Notes under the pieces: generated by a model | The model's database searches: none | What the model was told of the DNA's origin: nothing | Seen by the model: the letters and a program-made list of their open reading frames with translations, nothing else | Made by a program: the position numbers and the translations under genes | Part shown: positions 20,528-30,980 of the stretch, one piece after another | How positions within the stretch are numbered: position 1 is the first letter of the stretch | Layout of the letters: every line of letters begins with the position of its first letter | DNA from: Isoptericola peretonis | Lineage (GTDB): Bacteria; Actinomycetota; Actinomycetes; Actinomycetales; Cellulomonadaceae | DNA length: 64,000 nt | Assembly: GCA_023241745.1 (NCBI GenBank) | Contig: JALQCY010000001.1 | Span: 434,001 to 498,000 of the forward strand | Direction of reading: 5' to 3'

Positions 20528-21225
20528 TGCTCGAGCTGAGCGGTGTGAGCACGGGCTACGGCCGCACCACCGTGGTGCACGACGTCGACCTCGCCGTCGC
20601 CGAGGGCACGCTCACCGCGGTCCTGGGGCACAACGGGGCGGGCAAGACGACGCTCCTCAAGGCGGTGCTGGGCCTGCTGCCCGCACGGTCCGGCACCGTG
20701 CGGCTGGCGGGCGACGACGTCACCCGCCGGCCCACGCACCGCCGCGTCCGCGCGGGCATCGCGTACGTGCCGCAGGGCCAGCAGTCGTTCGGGCAGCTCA
20801 CGGCCCGCGAGAACCTCCAGGTCGTGGCCGACGCGTACGGCGCCGCCGGCCGGCGTCGCACCGACGAGGCGATGGACCTCTTCCCCGCCCTGCGCGACCT
20901 GCTCGGCCGCCAGGCGGGCCTGCTGTCCGGGGGCCAGCGCCAGCAGCTTGCGATCGCCCGGGCGCTCGTCACCGGGCCGCGCCTCCTGGTGCTCGACGAG
21001 CCCGCCGAGGGCATCCAGCCGAACGTCGTGACCGAGATCTACGCCGCGATCACGACCCTGACGGCGTCGGGCGGCCTGTCCGCGCTGCTGGTGGAGCAGC
21101 ACCTCGGCTACGCCGTCGAGCACGCGGCCGAGTACGCCGTGCTCACCGCCGGTCGCGTGACGCACCGGGGCACGGGCGGCGGGGCGGACGCCGTCGCCGG
21201 CGCGCGGGAGGCGATGGCGCTGTGA
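20524..21225 (+). CDS. urtE: Urea ABC transporter ATP-binding protein UrtE
   Basis: A 233-residue ABC ATPase: Walker [10 protein letters not shown] at about 36-44, signature [16 protein letters not shown], Walker [15 protein letters not shown] (a UrtE-type ending), and H-loop VEQHLGYA. It forms the second nucleotide-binding subunit with UrtD. The start is ATGATG at 20524, overlapping the urtD stop. The second ATG at 20527 would shorten it by one residue. A 58-base gap separates it from ureA. Confidence 0.95.
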   Translation: MMLELSGVSTGYGRTTVVHDVDLAVAEGTLTAVLGHNGAGKTTLLKAVLGLLPARSGTVRLAGDDVTRRPTHRRVRAGIAYVPQGQQSFGQLTARENLQVVADAYGAAGRRRTDEAMDLFPALRDLLGRQAGLLSGGQRQQLAIARALVTGPRLLVLDEPAEGIQPNVVTEIYAAITTLTASGGLSALLVEQHLGYAVEHAAEYAVLTAGRVTHRGTGGGADAVAGAREAMAL

Positions 21226-21283
21226 CCCTCCCCCAGCCCTTCCCGCGTCCACGCCGACGCCCACGCCCGGCCGAGGAGGCCCC

Positions 21284-21586
21284 GTGCACCTGACCCCCGC
21301 CGACACCGAGAAGCTCCTGCTCGCCGTCGCGGGCATGGTGGCGCGCGACCGCCTCGACCGGGGCGTGCGGCTCAACCACCCCGAGTCCGTCGCGCTGCTG
21401 GCCTGCTGGGTGATCGAGCGGGCCCGCGAGGGAGCCGACGTCGCGACGCTCATGCGGACCGGCCGCGAGGTGCTGACCCGGGAACAGGTGATGGACGGCG
21501 TGCCCGAGCTGCTCGCCGACGTGCAGGTCGAGGCCACGTTCCCCGACGGGCGCAAGCTCGTCACCCTGCACCACCCCGTCCCCTGA
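21284..21586 (+). CDS. ureA: Urease gamma subunit
   Basis: A 100-residue urease gamma subunit, the usual full length. It begins [12 protein letters not shown] and carries [20 protein letters not shown] and the C-terminal [17 protein letters not shown], all standard UreA. It is structural within the (alpha-beta-gamma)3 enzyme. The GTG start has a GAGGAGG ribosome site just upstream. Separate ureA and ureB genes fit the bacterial (not Helicobacter fusion) arrangement. Confidence 0.97.
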   Translation: MHLTPADTEKLLLAVAGMVARDRLDRGVRLNHPESVALLACWVIERAREGADVATLMRTGREVLTREQVMDGVPELLADVQVEATFPDGRKLVTLHHPVP

Positions 21587-21614
21587 CCCGCCCACGACCT
21601 CACAGGAGCGCACC

Positions 21615-21994
21615 GTGTCCGCACCCGCGTCCACCGGCCCCGGCGCCGTCCGCGTCGCCCCCGGCCGGATCGAGCTCAACGCGCGTCCCCCGCACGAGCG
21701 GCTGCGGCTCGTCGTCGAGAACACCGGCGACCGCCCGGTGCAGGTGGGGTCGCACGTGCACCTGCCCGACGCCAACGTCGCGCTCCGCTTCGACCGCGCC
21801 GCCGCGCACGGCTTCCGGCTCGACGTGCCGTCCGGCACCTCGCAGCGGTTCGAGCCCGGCGTGAGCCGGGAGGTGGACGCCGTGACGATCCGCGGGGCGC
21901 GGCGCGTCCCGGGCATCCAGCGCGGCAAGACCGACGGCGGCGCGCTGGGCGCCGTCCGGCTCGCCCCGGGCGAGCAGAACGGCCGGGAGGACCG

Positions 21995-21998
<4 letters not shown>
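21615..21998 (+). CDS. ureB: Urease beta subunit
   Basis: A 127-residue urease beta subunit. Diagnostic segments: [19 protein letters not shown] near residues 36-54, [15 protein letters not shown], and the C-terminal [11 protein letters not shown]. The first 12 residues are a variable extension. The GTG start is preceded by AGGAG (CACAGGAGCGCACC). The stop overlaps the ureC ATG in ATGA, coupling beta and alpha subunit synthesis. Confidence 0.96.
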
Positions 21999-23698
<1,700 letters not shown>

Positions 23699-23705
23699 GC
23701 CGCCC

Positions 23706-24548
23706 ATGACCTTCCTCGCCCCGCACCCCTCGACGGTCGCGCTGCTGCTCGCCGACGCGCGCCTGCCCGGCGGCGGGCACGCCCACTCCGCGAGCCTCGA
23801 GCCGGCGTTGCGCGGCGGCATGCCCCCGGCCGACGTGCCCGCCTGGATGGTCGGGCGCGCGACGACGGTCAGCCTGGTCGAGGCCGGCACCGCGGTGGTC
23901 GCGGCGCGGCTGCTCGCCGACGCCGGGCCGTGGGCGCCCGAGGACCGCGACGCGCCGCCCGCGGGCGGGCCGGACGGCGGGGTCGACCTCGGGGCCGACC
24001 TCGGGGCCGACCCCGGGGTCGACGCGGTGGTGCGCGCCTGGGCGGCGCGGACACCGTCGCCCGCGCTGCGCGACGCGTCGCGCCTGCTCGGGCGCGGGTA
24101 CCTCCGCGTCGCGCGGACGCTGTGGCCCCGCAGCGCGGCCGTCCGTGTCCTGGTCCGGCACGACGCGGCCTCCCGTCGCCCCGCCGGCCTCACGACAGGC
24201 ACCACGTCGGGCACCACGACAGGCACCACGACAGGCACCGGCACGCTGCCGCGCGCCGTGGTGCTCGGCGCGATCTGCGCGGCGGCCGGGATGCCGCCCG
24301 CGGACGTGGTCCGCCTCACCGTCTACGACGACGCCCAGACGGCGGCGTCGGCCCTGCTCAAGCTCGAGCCGCTGGACCCGCTCGCCCCGGCGCGGTGGGT
24401 CCTCGACGCGTGCGCGGCGGCGGAGGAGCACGTGCTCCGCGTCGCGGCGTGCGCCACCCCGGAGGACATCCCGTCCTCCGGTGCCCCGTTGACCGAGGGC
24501 TGGGCCGAGGCCCACGCCCTCACGACCCAGAGGTTGTTCCGTGCCTGA
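23706..24548 (+). CDS. ureF: Urease accessory protein UreF
   Basis: A 280-residue all-helical UreF, longer than usual (about 220-240). The N-terminal [15 protein letters not shown] and C-terminal [19 protein letters not shown] segments are standard. Two low-complexity inserts account for the extra length: about residues 94-105, from three 12-base repeats, and about 163-178, Thr/Gly-rich, from four 12-base repeats. UreF works with UreD and UreG to carbamylate and metallate UreC. It overlaps the ureG start by 8 bases. Confidence 0.92.
   Translation: MTFLAPHPSTVALLLADARLPGGGHAHSASLEPALRGGMPPADVPAWMVGRATTVSLVEAGTAVVAARLLADAGPWAPEDRDAPPAGGPDGGVDLGADLGADPGVDAVVRAWAARTPSPALRDASRLLGRGYLRVARTLWPRSAAVRVLVRHDAASRRPAGLTTGTTSGTTTGTTTGTGTLPRAVVLGAICAAAGMPPADVVRLTVYDDAQTAASALLKLEPLDPLAPARWVLDACAAAEEHVLRVAACATPEDIPSSGAPLTEGWAEAHALTTQRLFRA
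23985..24020 (+). repeat. 12-base tandem repeat inside ureF (three copies)
   Basis: Two exact copies of GACCTCGGGGCC and one variant (GACCCCGGGGTC), in frame, encoding the D-L-G-A type repeat. The period of 12 keeps the frame, so copy-number change would only lengthen or shorten a UreF loop. Confidence 0.85.
24191..24238 (+). repeat. 12-base tandem repeat inside ureF (four copies)
   Basis: Units CACGACAGGCAC, CACGTCGGGCAC, CACGACAGGCAC, CACGACAGGCAC lie head to tail, encoding a Thr/Gly-rich loop. The near identity of copies points to recent slippage; the period is in frame. Confidence 0.88.
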
Positions 24549-25359
24549 GACCACTCCCGCCCCCGTCCTGGACGGCACCCGTCCCACCCGCGCCCTGCGC
24601 CTGGGGGTCGCCGGCCCCGTCGGCGTCGGCAAGTCCTCCCTCATCGCCACGGTGTGCCGCGCGCTGGCCGACGAGCTGCGCATCGGCGTCATCACCAACG
24701 ACATCTACACCGACGAGGACGCCCGCTTCCTGCGCTCCGCCGGAGTGCTCGACCCGGAGCGGATCCGCGCCGTCGAGACGGGTGCCTGCCCGCACACCGC
24801 CATCCGCGACGACGTCACCGCGAACCTGCTCGCGGCCGAGGACCTCGAGCGCGACTTCGCGCCCCTCGACCTCGTGGTCATCGAGTCCGGCGGGGACAAC
24901 CTCACCGCCACCTTCTCGCCCGCCCTCGTCGACGCGCAGATCTTCGTGCTGGACGTCGCGGGCGGCGGCGACGTGGCCCGCAAGGGCGGCCCCGGCATCG
25001 GCCGCGCTGACTTGCTCGTCGTCAACAAGACGGACCTGGCGCCCTACGTCGGCGTCGACGTGGACCGGATGGTCGCCGACGCGTCCGCCGCCCGCGAGGG
25101 CCGCGCCGTCGTCGCGCTCTCGCGCACCGACGAGGCCTCCGTGGCGGCCCTGCGCGCCTGGCTCCTGGGGGTCCTGGAGCGGTTCCGGGGCGGGGTGCAC
25201 GTGGCGCAGGACCCGGGCCCCATGGCGCCGCACTTCCACGCCGACGAGGAGGGTGGCGGCGTGCTGCACAGCCACGCCGAGGGCGACGCCGACCACGGGC
25301 ACACGCACACGCACGACGACGCTCACGAACACGCGCATGAGCACACCCCCGCGCACTGA
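24541..25359 (+). CDS. ureG: Urease accessory GTPase UreG with C-terminal His-rich tail
   Basis: A 272-residue SIMIBI GTPase. P-loop GPVGVGKSS at about 24-32, the metal-binding C-P-H in [18 protein letters not shown], and the base-recognition NKTD are visible. It delivers nickel to apo-urease using GTP. Typical actinobacterial UreG ends near residue 230. Here residues 231-272 add 13 histidines among Asp/Glu. UreG His-rich stretches, when present, are usually N-terminal. No ureE is present, so the tail may store or carry nickel. GTG start inside the end of ureF; the tail-coding DNA overlaps ureD. Confidence 0.95.
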   Translation: MPETTPAPVLDGTRPTRALRLGVAGPVGVGKSSLIATVCRALADELRIGVITNDIYTDEDARFLRSAGVLDPERIRAVETGACPHTAIRDDVTANLLAAEDLERDFAPLDLVVIESGGDNLTATFSPALVDAQIFVLDVAGGGDVARKGGPGIGRADLLVVNKTDLAPYVGVDVDRMVADASAAREGRAVVALSRTDEASVAALRAWLLGVLERFRGGVHVAQDPGPMAPHFHADEEGGGVLHSHAEGDADHGHTHTHDDAHEHAHEHTPAH

Positions 25360-26149
25360 CGTGCGGCTCACGCTCGTCGAGGTCGACCGGGGCACCGTGC
25401 CGGGGGCGCCGGTCCGCGTCCGCACCCGGGACGACCTGCTCGCGGTGCGGACCGTCGCGCGCGGCGCCGCGCACGCCGAGGTCGCGCTGGTCGCGACGGG
25501 CGCGGTGCTGCTCGGCGGCGACCACGTGGCGGTCCAGGTCCGGGTGGCCGACGGGTGCGCGCTCACCCTGACCGACGTGGGCGGCACGGTCGCCTACGAC
25601 GGCGAGGGCAGGCCGTGCCGGTGGGACGTCGAGGTGCGCCTCGGGGCGGGCGCCCGGCTCGACTGGGCGGGGCTGCCGTTCGTGGTGTCCAGCGGCGCGG
25701 ACGTGACCCGGTCCACCGACGCCGTCCTCGGCGCCGGGGCGCGGCTGCTGCTGCGCGAGACCGCCGTCCTGGGCCGCGACGGCGAGCTCGGCGGCCGCGT
25801 GGTGCTGCGCTCGACGGTCCGCGACGACGACGGGCCCCTGCTCGTCGAGGAGGTCGTCGCCGCCGGCGAGCGGCCGGTGCCCGGCGTGCTCGGCGGGCGG
25901 CGCGTGATCGACTCGATCACCGACCTGCACGGCGCGCCGGACGACGGCCCACCGCCGTCCGGGGGCCCGGACCACGCCCCGCCCGGGGCCGACGGCGCCG
26001 TGACGCTGCGACTGGAGCGCGGCGGCACGCTGACCCGGTGGCTCGGCACCTCCGCTCATCTCAGCCCCTTGCACCGGTCTCACCTGTGGCGGGACCACCC
26101 GCCCGCGGCCGTGCCCGCCCTGCCCGACCCTCGTCTGGAGACCGCATGA
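25337..26149 (+). CDS. ureD: Urease accessory protein UreD (UreH)
   Basis: About 270 residues. The family's beta-rich pattern is visible: [16 protein letters not shown] near residues 46-61, [14 protein letters not shown], and [20 protein letters not shown]. UreD scaffolds UreF and UreG on the urease apoprotein and forms a nickel tunnel. The ATG at 25337 overlaps the ureG tail by 23 bases. An in-frame GTG at 25361, just after the ureG stop, is an equally possible start. A Pro/Gly-rich insert lies near residues 200-215. ATGA overlap with the nickel permease. Confidence 0.88.
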   Translation: MSTPPRTDVRLTLVEVDRGTVPGAPVRVRTRDDLLAVRTVARGAAHAEVALVATGAVLLGGDHVAVQVRVADGCALTLTDVGGTVAYDGEGRPCRWDVEVRLGAGARLDWAGLPFVVSSGADVTRSTDAVLGAGARLLLRETAVLGRDGELGGRVVLRSTVRDDDGPLLVEEVVAAGERPVPGVLGGRRVIDSITDLHGAPDDGPPPSGGPDHAPPGADGAVTLRLERGGTLTRWLGTSAHLSPLHRSHLWRDHPPAAVPALPDPRLETA

Positions 26150-27147
26150 CCCGCACCGTCCTCGTCGTCACCGCCCTGCACGTCGTGGGGATCGGCGGCC
26201 TCGCCGCCACCCTCGCGCTCGACGGCGGGGCCGGCGCGATCACCCTCGTCATGGCCCTCACCGCGTACGGGCTCGGCCTGCGGCACGCGTTCGACGCCGA
26301 CCACATCGCCACGATCGACAACACCACGCGGCGGCTCGTGCGCGAGGGCCGCGACGCGCGCGGGGTGGGCCTGTGGTTCTCGCTGGGCCACTCGACGGTG
26401 GTCGTGGGCGCCGCCCTGCTCCTCGCCGTCGGCGTGCAGGCGCTCGCCCCCGCGCTCGAGGACGAGTCGTCGCCCTGGCGCCGGTTCACCGGCGTGTGGG
26501 GGCCCGTCGTCTCGGGCACGTTCCTGCTCGCCATCGCGGTCGTGAACCTGCTGATGCTGCGCCGTGCCCTCCGGGCGGCGCCCTCCGCAGCCCGGGGCGG
26601 CGACCGGCACCACCATGACGTCGAGGCCGTCGGCGGTCCCGTCTCCTGGGCGTTGCGACGGTTCTCGTGGGCCACCGACCGGCCGGGCCGCATGTACGGC
26701 GTGGGTCTGGTCTTCGGCCTGGGGTTCGACACCGCCACGGAGATCGGCCTCCTGGCGATGACGGCGTCCGCCGCGCTGGGGCAGGTGCCCTGGTACGCGC
26801 CGCTCCCGCTGGCCGTGCTGTTCGCCGCGGGCATGTCGCTGCTCGACTCCCTGCAGGGCTCGGCCGCGCGGCGCGCGTACGCGCAGGCCGGCTCGGGCGT
26901 CGGCGTCGTCGGGGGCCGGCGCCGCCTGCGCTACGACGTGCTCGTCACCGGGGTGTCCGCGGCGGCCGCGGTGGGCATCGGCGGCGTGACGCTGGTGCAG
27001 GTCGCCGCCGAGCACGTGCCGGCGCTCTCCCGCCTGCCGGGGGCGTCCGTCGGCCTCGAGCCGTACGGCCTGGTGCTCGCCGGGGTGCTACTGGTCGCGT
27101 GGCTGGTCGCCCTGCTCGGCCTCCGCCAGCCGCGCGCCGAGGCCTGA
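26146..27147 (+). CDS. NiCoT-family nickel/cobalt permease
   Basis: A 333-residue membrane protein with about eight hydrophobic segments. The NiCoT signatures are exact: RHAFDADHIATIDNTTR near residues 46-62, LGHSTVVV, and LGFDTATEIGLL. These transporters import Ni2+ with high affinity. Its ATGA coupling to ureD marks it as the nickel supplier for this urease. A histidine cluster (HHH) sits in the cytoplasmic loop near residue 155. The 3' end overlaps the convergent marR-type gene by 60 bases. Confidence 0.94.
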   Translation: MTRTVLVVTALHVVGIGGLAATLALDGGAGAITLVMALTAYGLGLRHAFDADHIATIDNTTRRLVREGRDARGVGLWFSLGHSTVVVGAALLLAVGVQALAPALEDESSPWRRFTGVWGPVVSGTFLLAIAVVNLLMLRRALRAAPSAARGGDRHHHDVEAVGGPVSWALRRFSWATDRPGRMYGVGLVFGLGFDTATEIGLLAMTASAALGQVPWYAPLPLAVLFAAGMSLLDSLQGSAARRAYAQAGSGVGVVGGRRRLRYDVLVTGVSAAAAVGIGGVTLVQVAAEHVPALSRLPGASVGLEPYGLVLAGVLLVAWLVALLGLRQPRAEA

Positions 27148-27507
27148 CAGCACGTCCCGGCCGCGGGACGACAGGTGGACGCGGATCACGCGCCGGTCGA
27201 ACGCGTCCACCTCGCGGTACACCAGGGCGCGGGTCACGAGGGCGTCCACGCGGCGGCCGAGCGTCGCCTTGTCGGTGACGGTCGCGGCGCGCAGCTCGGA
27301 CATCGTGGCGCCCGGGCGGCGACCCAGCGTGTCCAGCACGAGCCACTCGTCCACGGTGCAGCCGGCGTGCGCCAGGGCGTCGGCGGCCCGGCGAGCGGCG
27401 CGGCGCCCTGCCAGCACGGAGTCGCGCAACAGGTCGGCGGACGTCGGTGCGGGCACGCCTGTGCCGGGCTTCGTCGTGGTGCTCCCCGACCGCAGGGACG
27501 TCCGCAT
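27088..27507 (-). CDS. MarR-family transcriptional regulator
   Basis: A 139-residue winged-helix regulator. The recognition region reads GATMSELRAATVTDKATLGRR and the wing VYREVDAFDRRVIRVHLSSRG, a good fit to MarR wings (D-x-R-x-x-x-V-x-L-T-x-x-G). Ligand unknown. The ATG at 27507 has GGAAGG ten bases upstream; a GTG at 27537 would add ten residues. The gene is divergent from a signal-less solute-binding-type protein and convergent with the nickel permease, so it may control the urea block or its neighbour. Confidence 0.82.
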   Translation of the reverse strand: MRTSLRSGSTTTKPGTGVPAPTSADLLRDSVLAGRRAARRAADALAHAGCTVDEWLVLDTLGRRPGATMSELRAATVTDKATLGRRVDALVTRALVYREVDAFDRRVIRVHLSSRGRDVLSGLGARLAEAEQGDQPRDQ

Positions 27508-27532
27508 GCTGACCCGCCTTCCGTGGTGCTCG

Positions 27533-27538
27533 TACACT
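27533..27538 (+). promoter_or_regulatory. Candidate -10 element in the marR/amiC-like divergent region
   Basis: TACACT with a weak -35 (CTGACC, about 18 bases upstream, starting at 27509) pointing toward the amiC-like gene. It overlaps the start of the MarR-type gene, an arrangement that would let that protein regulate both directions. Confidence 0.3.
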
Positions 27539-27593
27539 ACCGGCCATCACAGGCCGGGGCCCGGGACGCGGCCCCTCGCGCGGACGGGACGTC

Positions 27594-28649
27594 ATGTCGG
27601 ACTTCGTCGTCGGCGTCCTGCTGCACTTCCAGGGGCCGGGCGGGATCTACGGCCCCTCGTGCCAGGCCGTCACGGAGCTCGCGGTCGCCGAGCTCAACGC
27701 CACGGGCGGCGTCCTCGGGCGTCCCGTGCGCGCCGAGCTGCTCGACGCCGGGCAGCCGGCGCCCCAGCTGCGCCGTCGGCTGGGCGCGGCGCTCGACGCC
27801 GGGCGGCTGCACGGGCTCACCGGGTGGCACACGTCGGCGGTGCGGCACGCCGTCGTCCCGCTGGTCCAGCGCCGCGTACCGTACGTGTACCCGGCGGCGT
27901 ACGAGGGCGCGGAGACCAGGGCGGGGCTCTACGTCACCGGCGAGGTGCCGTCGGCCCAGCTCTTCCCCGCGATCGAACGGCTGCGGGCCGACGCGGGCGC
28001 GCGCCGGTGGTTCGTCGTCGGGGACGACTACGCCTGGCCCCGGGGCACGTACGCGGCGCTGGCGCCACGGCTGGCCGGCCTCGGCGCCGGGTTCGCGGGC
28101 GCACGCTTCCTCCCGGAGCGGGGCGCGAGCGACGCACAGCTCGCGGCGACGCTCGACGAGGTGGAGCGCTCGGGCGCCGAGGGGGTGCTGCTGCTGATGG
28201 TGGGGCAGAACGGGGTGCGGTTCAACCGCCTGTTCGCCCGGCGGGGCCTGCACGAGCGGATGGTGCGCCTCAGCACCCTCATGGAGGAGAACATGCTCAT
28301 GGGCAGCGGGGCCGGAGGCACCGCGAACCTGTACTCGGCCGGCGGCTGGTTCCGCAGCCTCGCGACCGGCGAAGCCCTCGACCTCGTCGGCCGGTACACC
28401 GCGCACCACGGGCTCCACGCGCCGGCGATCGGCGCCGTGGCGGAGGCCTGCTACGAGGGGATCCTCGCGCTGCGGTCGATCGTCGAGCGGGCGGGCAGTG
28501 CCGCCGTCGCCGCGACCGACCGTTCCGTCGACGGGCTCTCCTACGAGGGGCCTCGAGGGCTGGTCCGGTTCCGGGGAAACCACGCCGAGCAGCGCCTCTA
28601 CCTCGCGCGCGCCGACGGGTTCGACTTCGAACCGCTCACCGCCCTGTGA
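27594..28649 (+). CDS. Signal-less solute-binding-fold protein, UrtA/AmiC-like (probable amide or urea sensor)
   Basis: A 351-residue type-I periplasmic-binding-fold protein, starting MSDFVVGVLLHFQGPGGIYGPS. It resembles UrtA and the amide sensor AmiC in layout (GWHTSAVRHAVVPL, YVYPAAYEGAE, VVGDDYAWPRG, YSAGGWF), but has no signal peptide or lipobox. It should therefore stay in the cytoplasm, as AmiC does. AmiC controls the antiterminator AmiR; no ANTAR gene is next to it here, only the divergent MarR-type gene. Inference: an intracellular sensor of a short amide or urea. It could also be a vestigial binding protein. Confidence 0.75.
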   Translation: MSDFVVGVLLHFQGPGGIYGPSCQAVTELAVAELNATGGVLGRPVRAELLDAGQPAPQLRRRLGAALDAGRLHGLTGWHTSAVRHAVVPLVQRRVPYVYPAAYEGAETRAGLYVTGEVPSAQLFPAIERLRADAGARRWFVVGDDYAWPRGTYAALAPRLAGLGAGFAGARFLPERGASDAQLAATLDEVERSGAEGVLLLMVGQNGVRFNRLFARRGLHERMVRLSTLMEENMLMGSGAGGTANLYSAGGWFRSLATGEALDLVGRYTAHHGLHAPAIGAVAEACYEGILALRSIVERAGSAAVAATDRSVDGLSYEGPRGLVRFRGNHAEQRLYLARADGFDFEPLTAL

Positions 28650-28753
28650 CCGGCCGCGCCGCTGGGCGGGGCATCACCCCTGGTCACGGAAGTGTGGGGC
28701 ACGTCACGGCCGCACCAGGAATCATGCGATTGCATCGATCTGTTCAGGCAGGC

Positions 28754-29377
28754 ATGACCGAGACCCTCACGCCCCCGTCCACGTCCCTCGCCGTCGGCGA
28801 CGACGTGGCGGACCTCCTGTTCCGCGCCGCCCGCACCACGTCGCTCTTCACCGACGAGCCGGTGACCGACGAGCAGCTCGACGCCGCCTGGAACCTGGCC
28901 AAGTTCGGCCCCACCGCCATGAACACGCTGCCGCTGCGCGTGCTGGTGGTCCGCACCCCCGAGGCCCGCGAGCGCCTCGCGACGCACATGGCCGACGGCA
29001 ACAAGGACCGCGTCCGCAACGCCCCCGTGTCCCTCGTGCTCGCGGCCGACCCCGCCTTCCACGAGCACATGGACCACCTCTTCCCGGCCATCCCCGGCAT
29101 CAAGGACCAGCTCGCGCCCGCCACCGAGACGCGCGAGGCGATGGCCCGCAAGAGCGCGCTGATCCAGGCCGGCTACCTCATCGTCGGCCTGCGCGCGGCC
29201 GGTCTCGCCGCCGGCCCGATGGACGGCATGGACTTCGAGGGCACCGACGCCGAGTTCTTCGGCGAGAACGGCTGGAAGTCGCTGCTGGTCGTCAACGTCG
29301 GTCACGCCGAGGGCGAGGGCTCGCCCTACCCGCGCGCCCCGCGCCTCACCTTCGACCAGGTCGCCGAGGTCCTCTGA
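28754..29377 (+). CDS. rutE: Nitroreductase-family flavoprotein, RutE-like (malonic semialdehyde reductase)
   Basis: A 207-residue FMN nitroreductase-fold protein. RutE-type features: ARTTSLFTDEPVTDEQL near residues 25-41, KFGPTAMNTLPLRVLVV, and the C-terminal GSPYPRAPRL. RutE reduces malonic semialdehyde to 3-hydroxypropionate in uracil catabolism. No other rut gene is in the window, so the role is uncertain. Proximity to urea genes is suggestive only. Ends at a strong terminator shared with the convergent sulfurtransferase. Confidence 0.8.
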   Translation: MTETLTPPSTSLAVGDDVADLLFRAARTTSLFTDEPVTDEQLDAAWNLAKFGPTAMNTLPLRVLVVRTPEARERLATHMADGNKDRVRNAPVSLVLAADPAFHEHMDHLFPAIPGIKDQLAPATETREAMARKSALIQAGYLIVGLRAAGLAAGPMDGMDFEGTDAEFFGENGWKSLLVVNVGHAEGEGSPYPRAPRLTFDQVAEVL

Positions 29378-29397
29378 CCTTCGTCGCGCGACCCGTC

Positions 29398-29428
29398 GGG
29401 CCCGTCGAGACGTCGTCTCGGCGGGCCC
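29398..29428. terminator. Bidirectional terminator between rutE-like gene and sulfurtransferase
   Basis: A 14-base-pair stem with a single T/G wobble: left arm GGGCCCGTCGAGAC at 29398-29411, loop GTC, right arm 29415-29428. It sits between the convergent stops at 29377 and 29452. Confidence 0.8.
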
Positions 29429-29451
29429 GACCTCTGTCCGGGCCCGTCCGG

Positions 29452-30342
29452 CTACGGGCGGGCGCCCGTGGCCACGGGCCGGGTCGGGTCGTTCGACCAC
29501 TGCGACCACGAGCCCGGGTACAGCGCCGCCGGGATCCCCAGGCAGGCGAGCGCGGCGATCTCGTGCGACGCCGTCACCCCCGAACCGCAGTACACGCCCA
29601 CGGCACGCTGGTCCCGCCCGTCCGCGACGCCCAGGCCCAGGCCGGCGAACCGGGCGCCGAGGGCGTCGTCGTCGAGGAAGGTGCCGTCCTCGGCCAGGTT
29701 CTCCGCCGTCGGCGCGCTGACGGCGCCGGGGACGTGCCCCGCACGCGGGTCGACGGGCTCCGTCTCGCCGCGGTAGCGCTCGGCGGCGCGCGCGTCCAGC
29801 AGCGTGCCGGTCTCGGCGAGCTCCGCCGCGTCGTCGGCGTCGAGCACCGGCAGGTGGCCCGGCCGCACGACGACGTCGCCGGGCGGGTGCACGACGTCAC
29901 CCACCTCGAGACCGAGGCCCGCCCGCACCCAGGCGGGCAGGCCGCCGTCGAGGAGGCGCACGTCGCGCACGCCGAAGTAACGCAGCAGCCACCACGCCCG
30001 CGCGGCGGACGTGCCGCCCACGGTGTCGTAGACGACGACGCGGGAGTCGGAGCGCACGCCCCAGGCCCGCGCGCTGCGCTGGAACGACGACGCCGAAGGC
30101 AGCGGGTGCCGTCCCTCGTCCGGGGACGGCTCCGCCGCCAGCTCGGCCTCCAGGTCCACGAAGACGGCGCCCGGCAGGTGCCCCTGCAGGTAGCGCTCGC
30201 GGCCGTCGGTCATGCCGAGCGCCCACCGCACGTCGAGCAGCACGGGCACGCCGGCCGCGGGGTCGGGGTCGGTGCCCAGCTGCAGGTCCGCGGCGAGCTC
30301 CGCGACGCTCACGAGCACGCGCGACCGGGCGTCGGCGCTCAT
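29452..30342 (-). CDS. Two-domain sulfurtransferase (thiosulfate/3-mercaptopyruvate)
   Basis: A 296-residue protein with two rhodanese domains. The N-terminal domain (to about residue 150) lacks a catalytic cysteine. The C-terminal one has the active loop VYCGSGVTA. A CGSGVTA loop is more like mercaptopyruvate sulfurtransferases than thiosulfate ones (CRxGx[R/T]), so 3-mercaptopyruvate is the likelier donor. Start ATG at 30342 overlaps the rimI stop in ATGA. It occupies the place after rimI that tsaD usually takes in actinobacteria. Confidence 0.88.
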   Translation of the reverse strand: MSADARSRVLVSVAELAADLQLGTDPDPAAGVPVLLDVRWALGMTDGRERYLQGHLPGAVFVDLEAELAAEPSPDEGRHPLPSASSFQRSARAWGVRSDSRVVVYDTVGGTSAARAWWLLRYFGVRDVRLLDGGLPAWVRAGLGLEVGDVVHPPGDVVVRPGHLPVLDADDAAELAETGTLLDARAAERYRGETEPVDPRAGHVPGAVSAPTAENLAEDGTFLDDDALGARFAGLGLGVADGRDQRAVGVYCGSGVTASHEIAALACLGIPAALYPGSWSQWSNDPTRPVATGARP

Positions 30343-30980
30343 GCCGCGTCCCCCGCGGGAGTGCCACCGTCGGGGGCAGACGGCTCGGGCTCCTGGTCCC
30401 GCGTGCCCGGGTCCTCGGGCGCGACCGTCGCCGCGAGGTCCAGGCGCATGGTGAACGCGTCCTTGTCCTCCGGCTGGTAGTAGCGCTTGCGCAGGCCGAT
30501 CCGCTCGAAGCCGAACCGCTCGTACAGGGCGAGCGCCGGGCCGTTGTCCACGCGCACCTCGAGCAGGACGGCTCCTGCCCTGAGCGTGCGCGCACGCTCG
30601 ATCAGCGCCTCCAGCAGCGCACGACCGACCCCGTGGCGCTGGTAGTAGGGGTCGACGCCGATCGTCATGACCTGGGCGACGTCGCCGTCGAACCACAGGC
30701 CGGCGTACCCGACGACGGGCTTGGGCCCCGGGCCGTACACGGCCACCGCGTCGGGCCCCGTCGGCTCTGCGACGACGTACCAGCGGCCGAGCGCCGCGAG
30801 CTCGTCGGCGAGCATGCCGTACGTCCACGCCCCGGCGCCGAAGAGGACGCGCTCCAGCTCCAGGACCCGGTCGAAGTCCGCGCTGCGCAGCGGGCGCAGG
30901 CGGCAGGACGGCGCGTAGACGTGCTGCACGGTCCGCGCGCCCGCGGGGTCCTGGGTGGCGGCGGGCCGCTCGGTGCTCAC
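30339..30980 (-). CDS. rimI: Ribosomal protein S18-alanine N-acetyltransferase
   Basis: A 213-residue GNAT enzyme. Seen: LRPLRSADFDRVLELERVLFG near the N-terminus, VMTIGVDPYYQRHGVGRALLEALIERA with the acetyl-CoA loop (split here over residues about 105-131), and the RimI-type ending VDNGPALALYERFGFERIGLRKRYY. It acetylates the N-terminus of S18. The last 35 residues are a Pro/Glu/Asp-rich extension. GTGA overlap with tsaB and ATGA overlap with the sulfurtransferase. Confidence 0.92.
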   Translation of the reverse strand: MSTERPAATQDPAGARTVQHVYAPSCRLRPLRSADFDRVLELERVLFGAGAWTYGMLADELAALGRWYVVAEPTGPDAVAVYGPGPKPVVGYAGLWFDGDVAQVMTIGVDPYYQRHGVGRALLEALIERARTLRAGAVLLEVRVDNGPALALYERFGFERIGLRKRYYQPEDKDAFTMRLDLAATVAPEDPGTRDQEPEPSAPDGGTPAGDAA

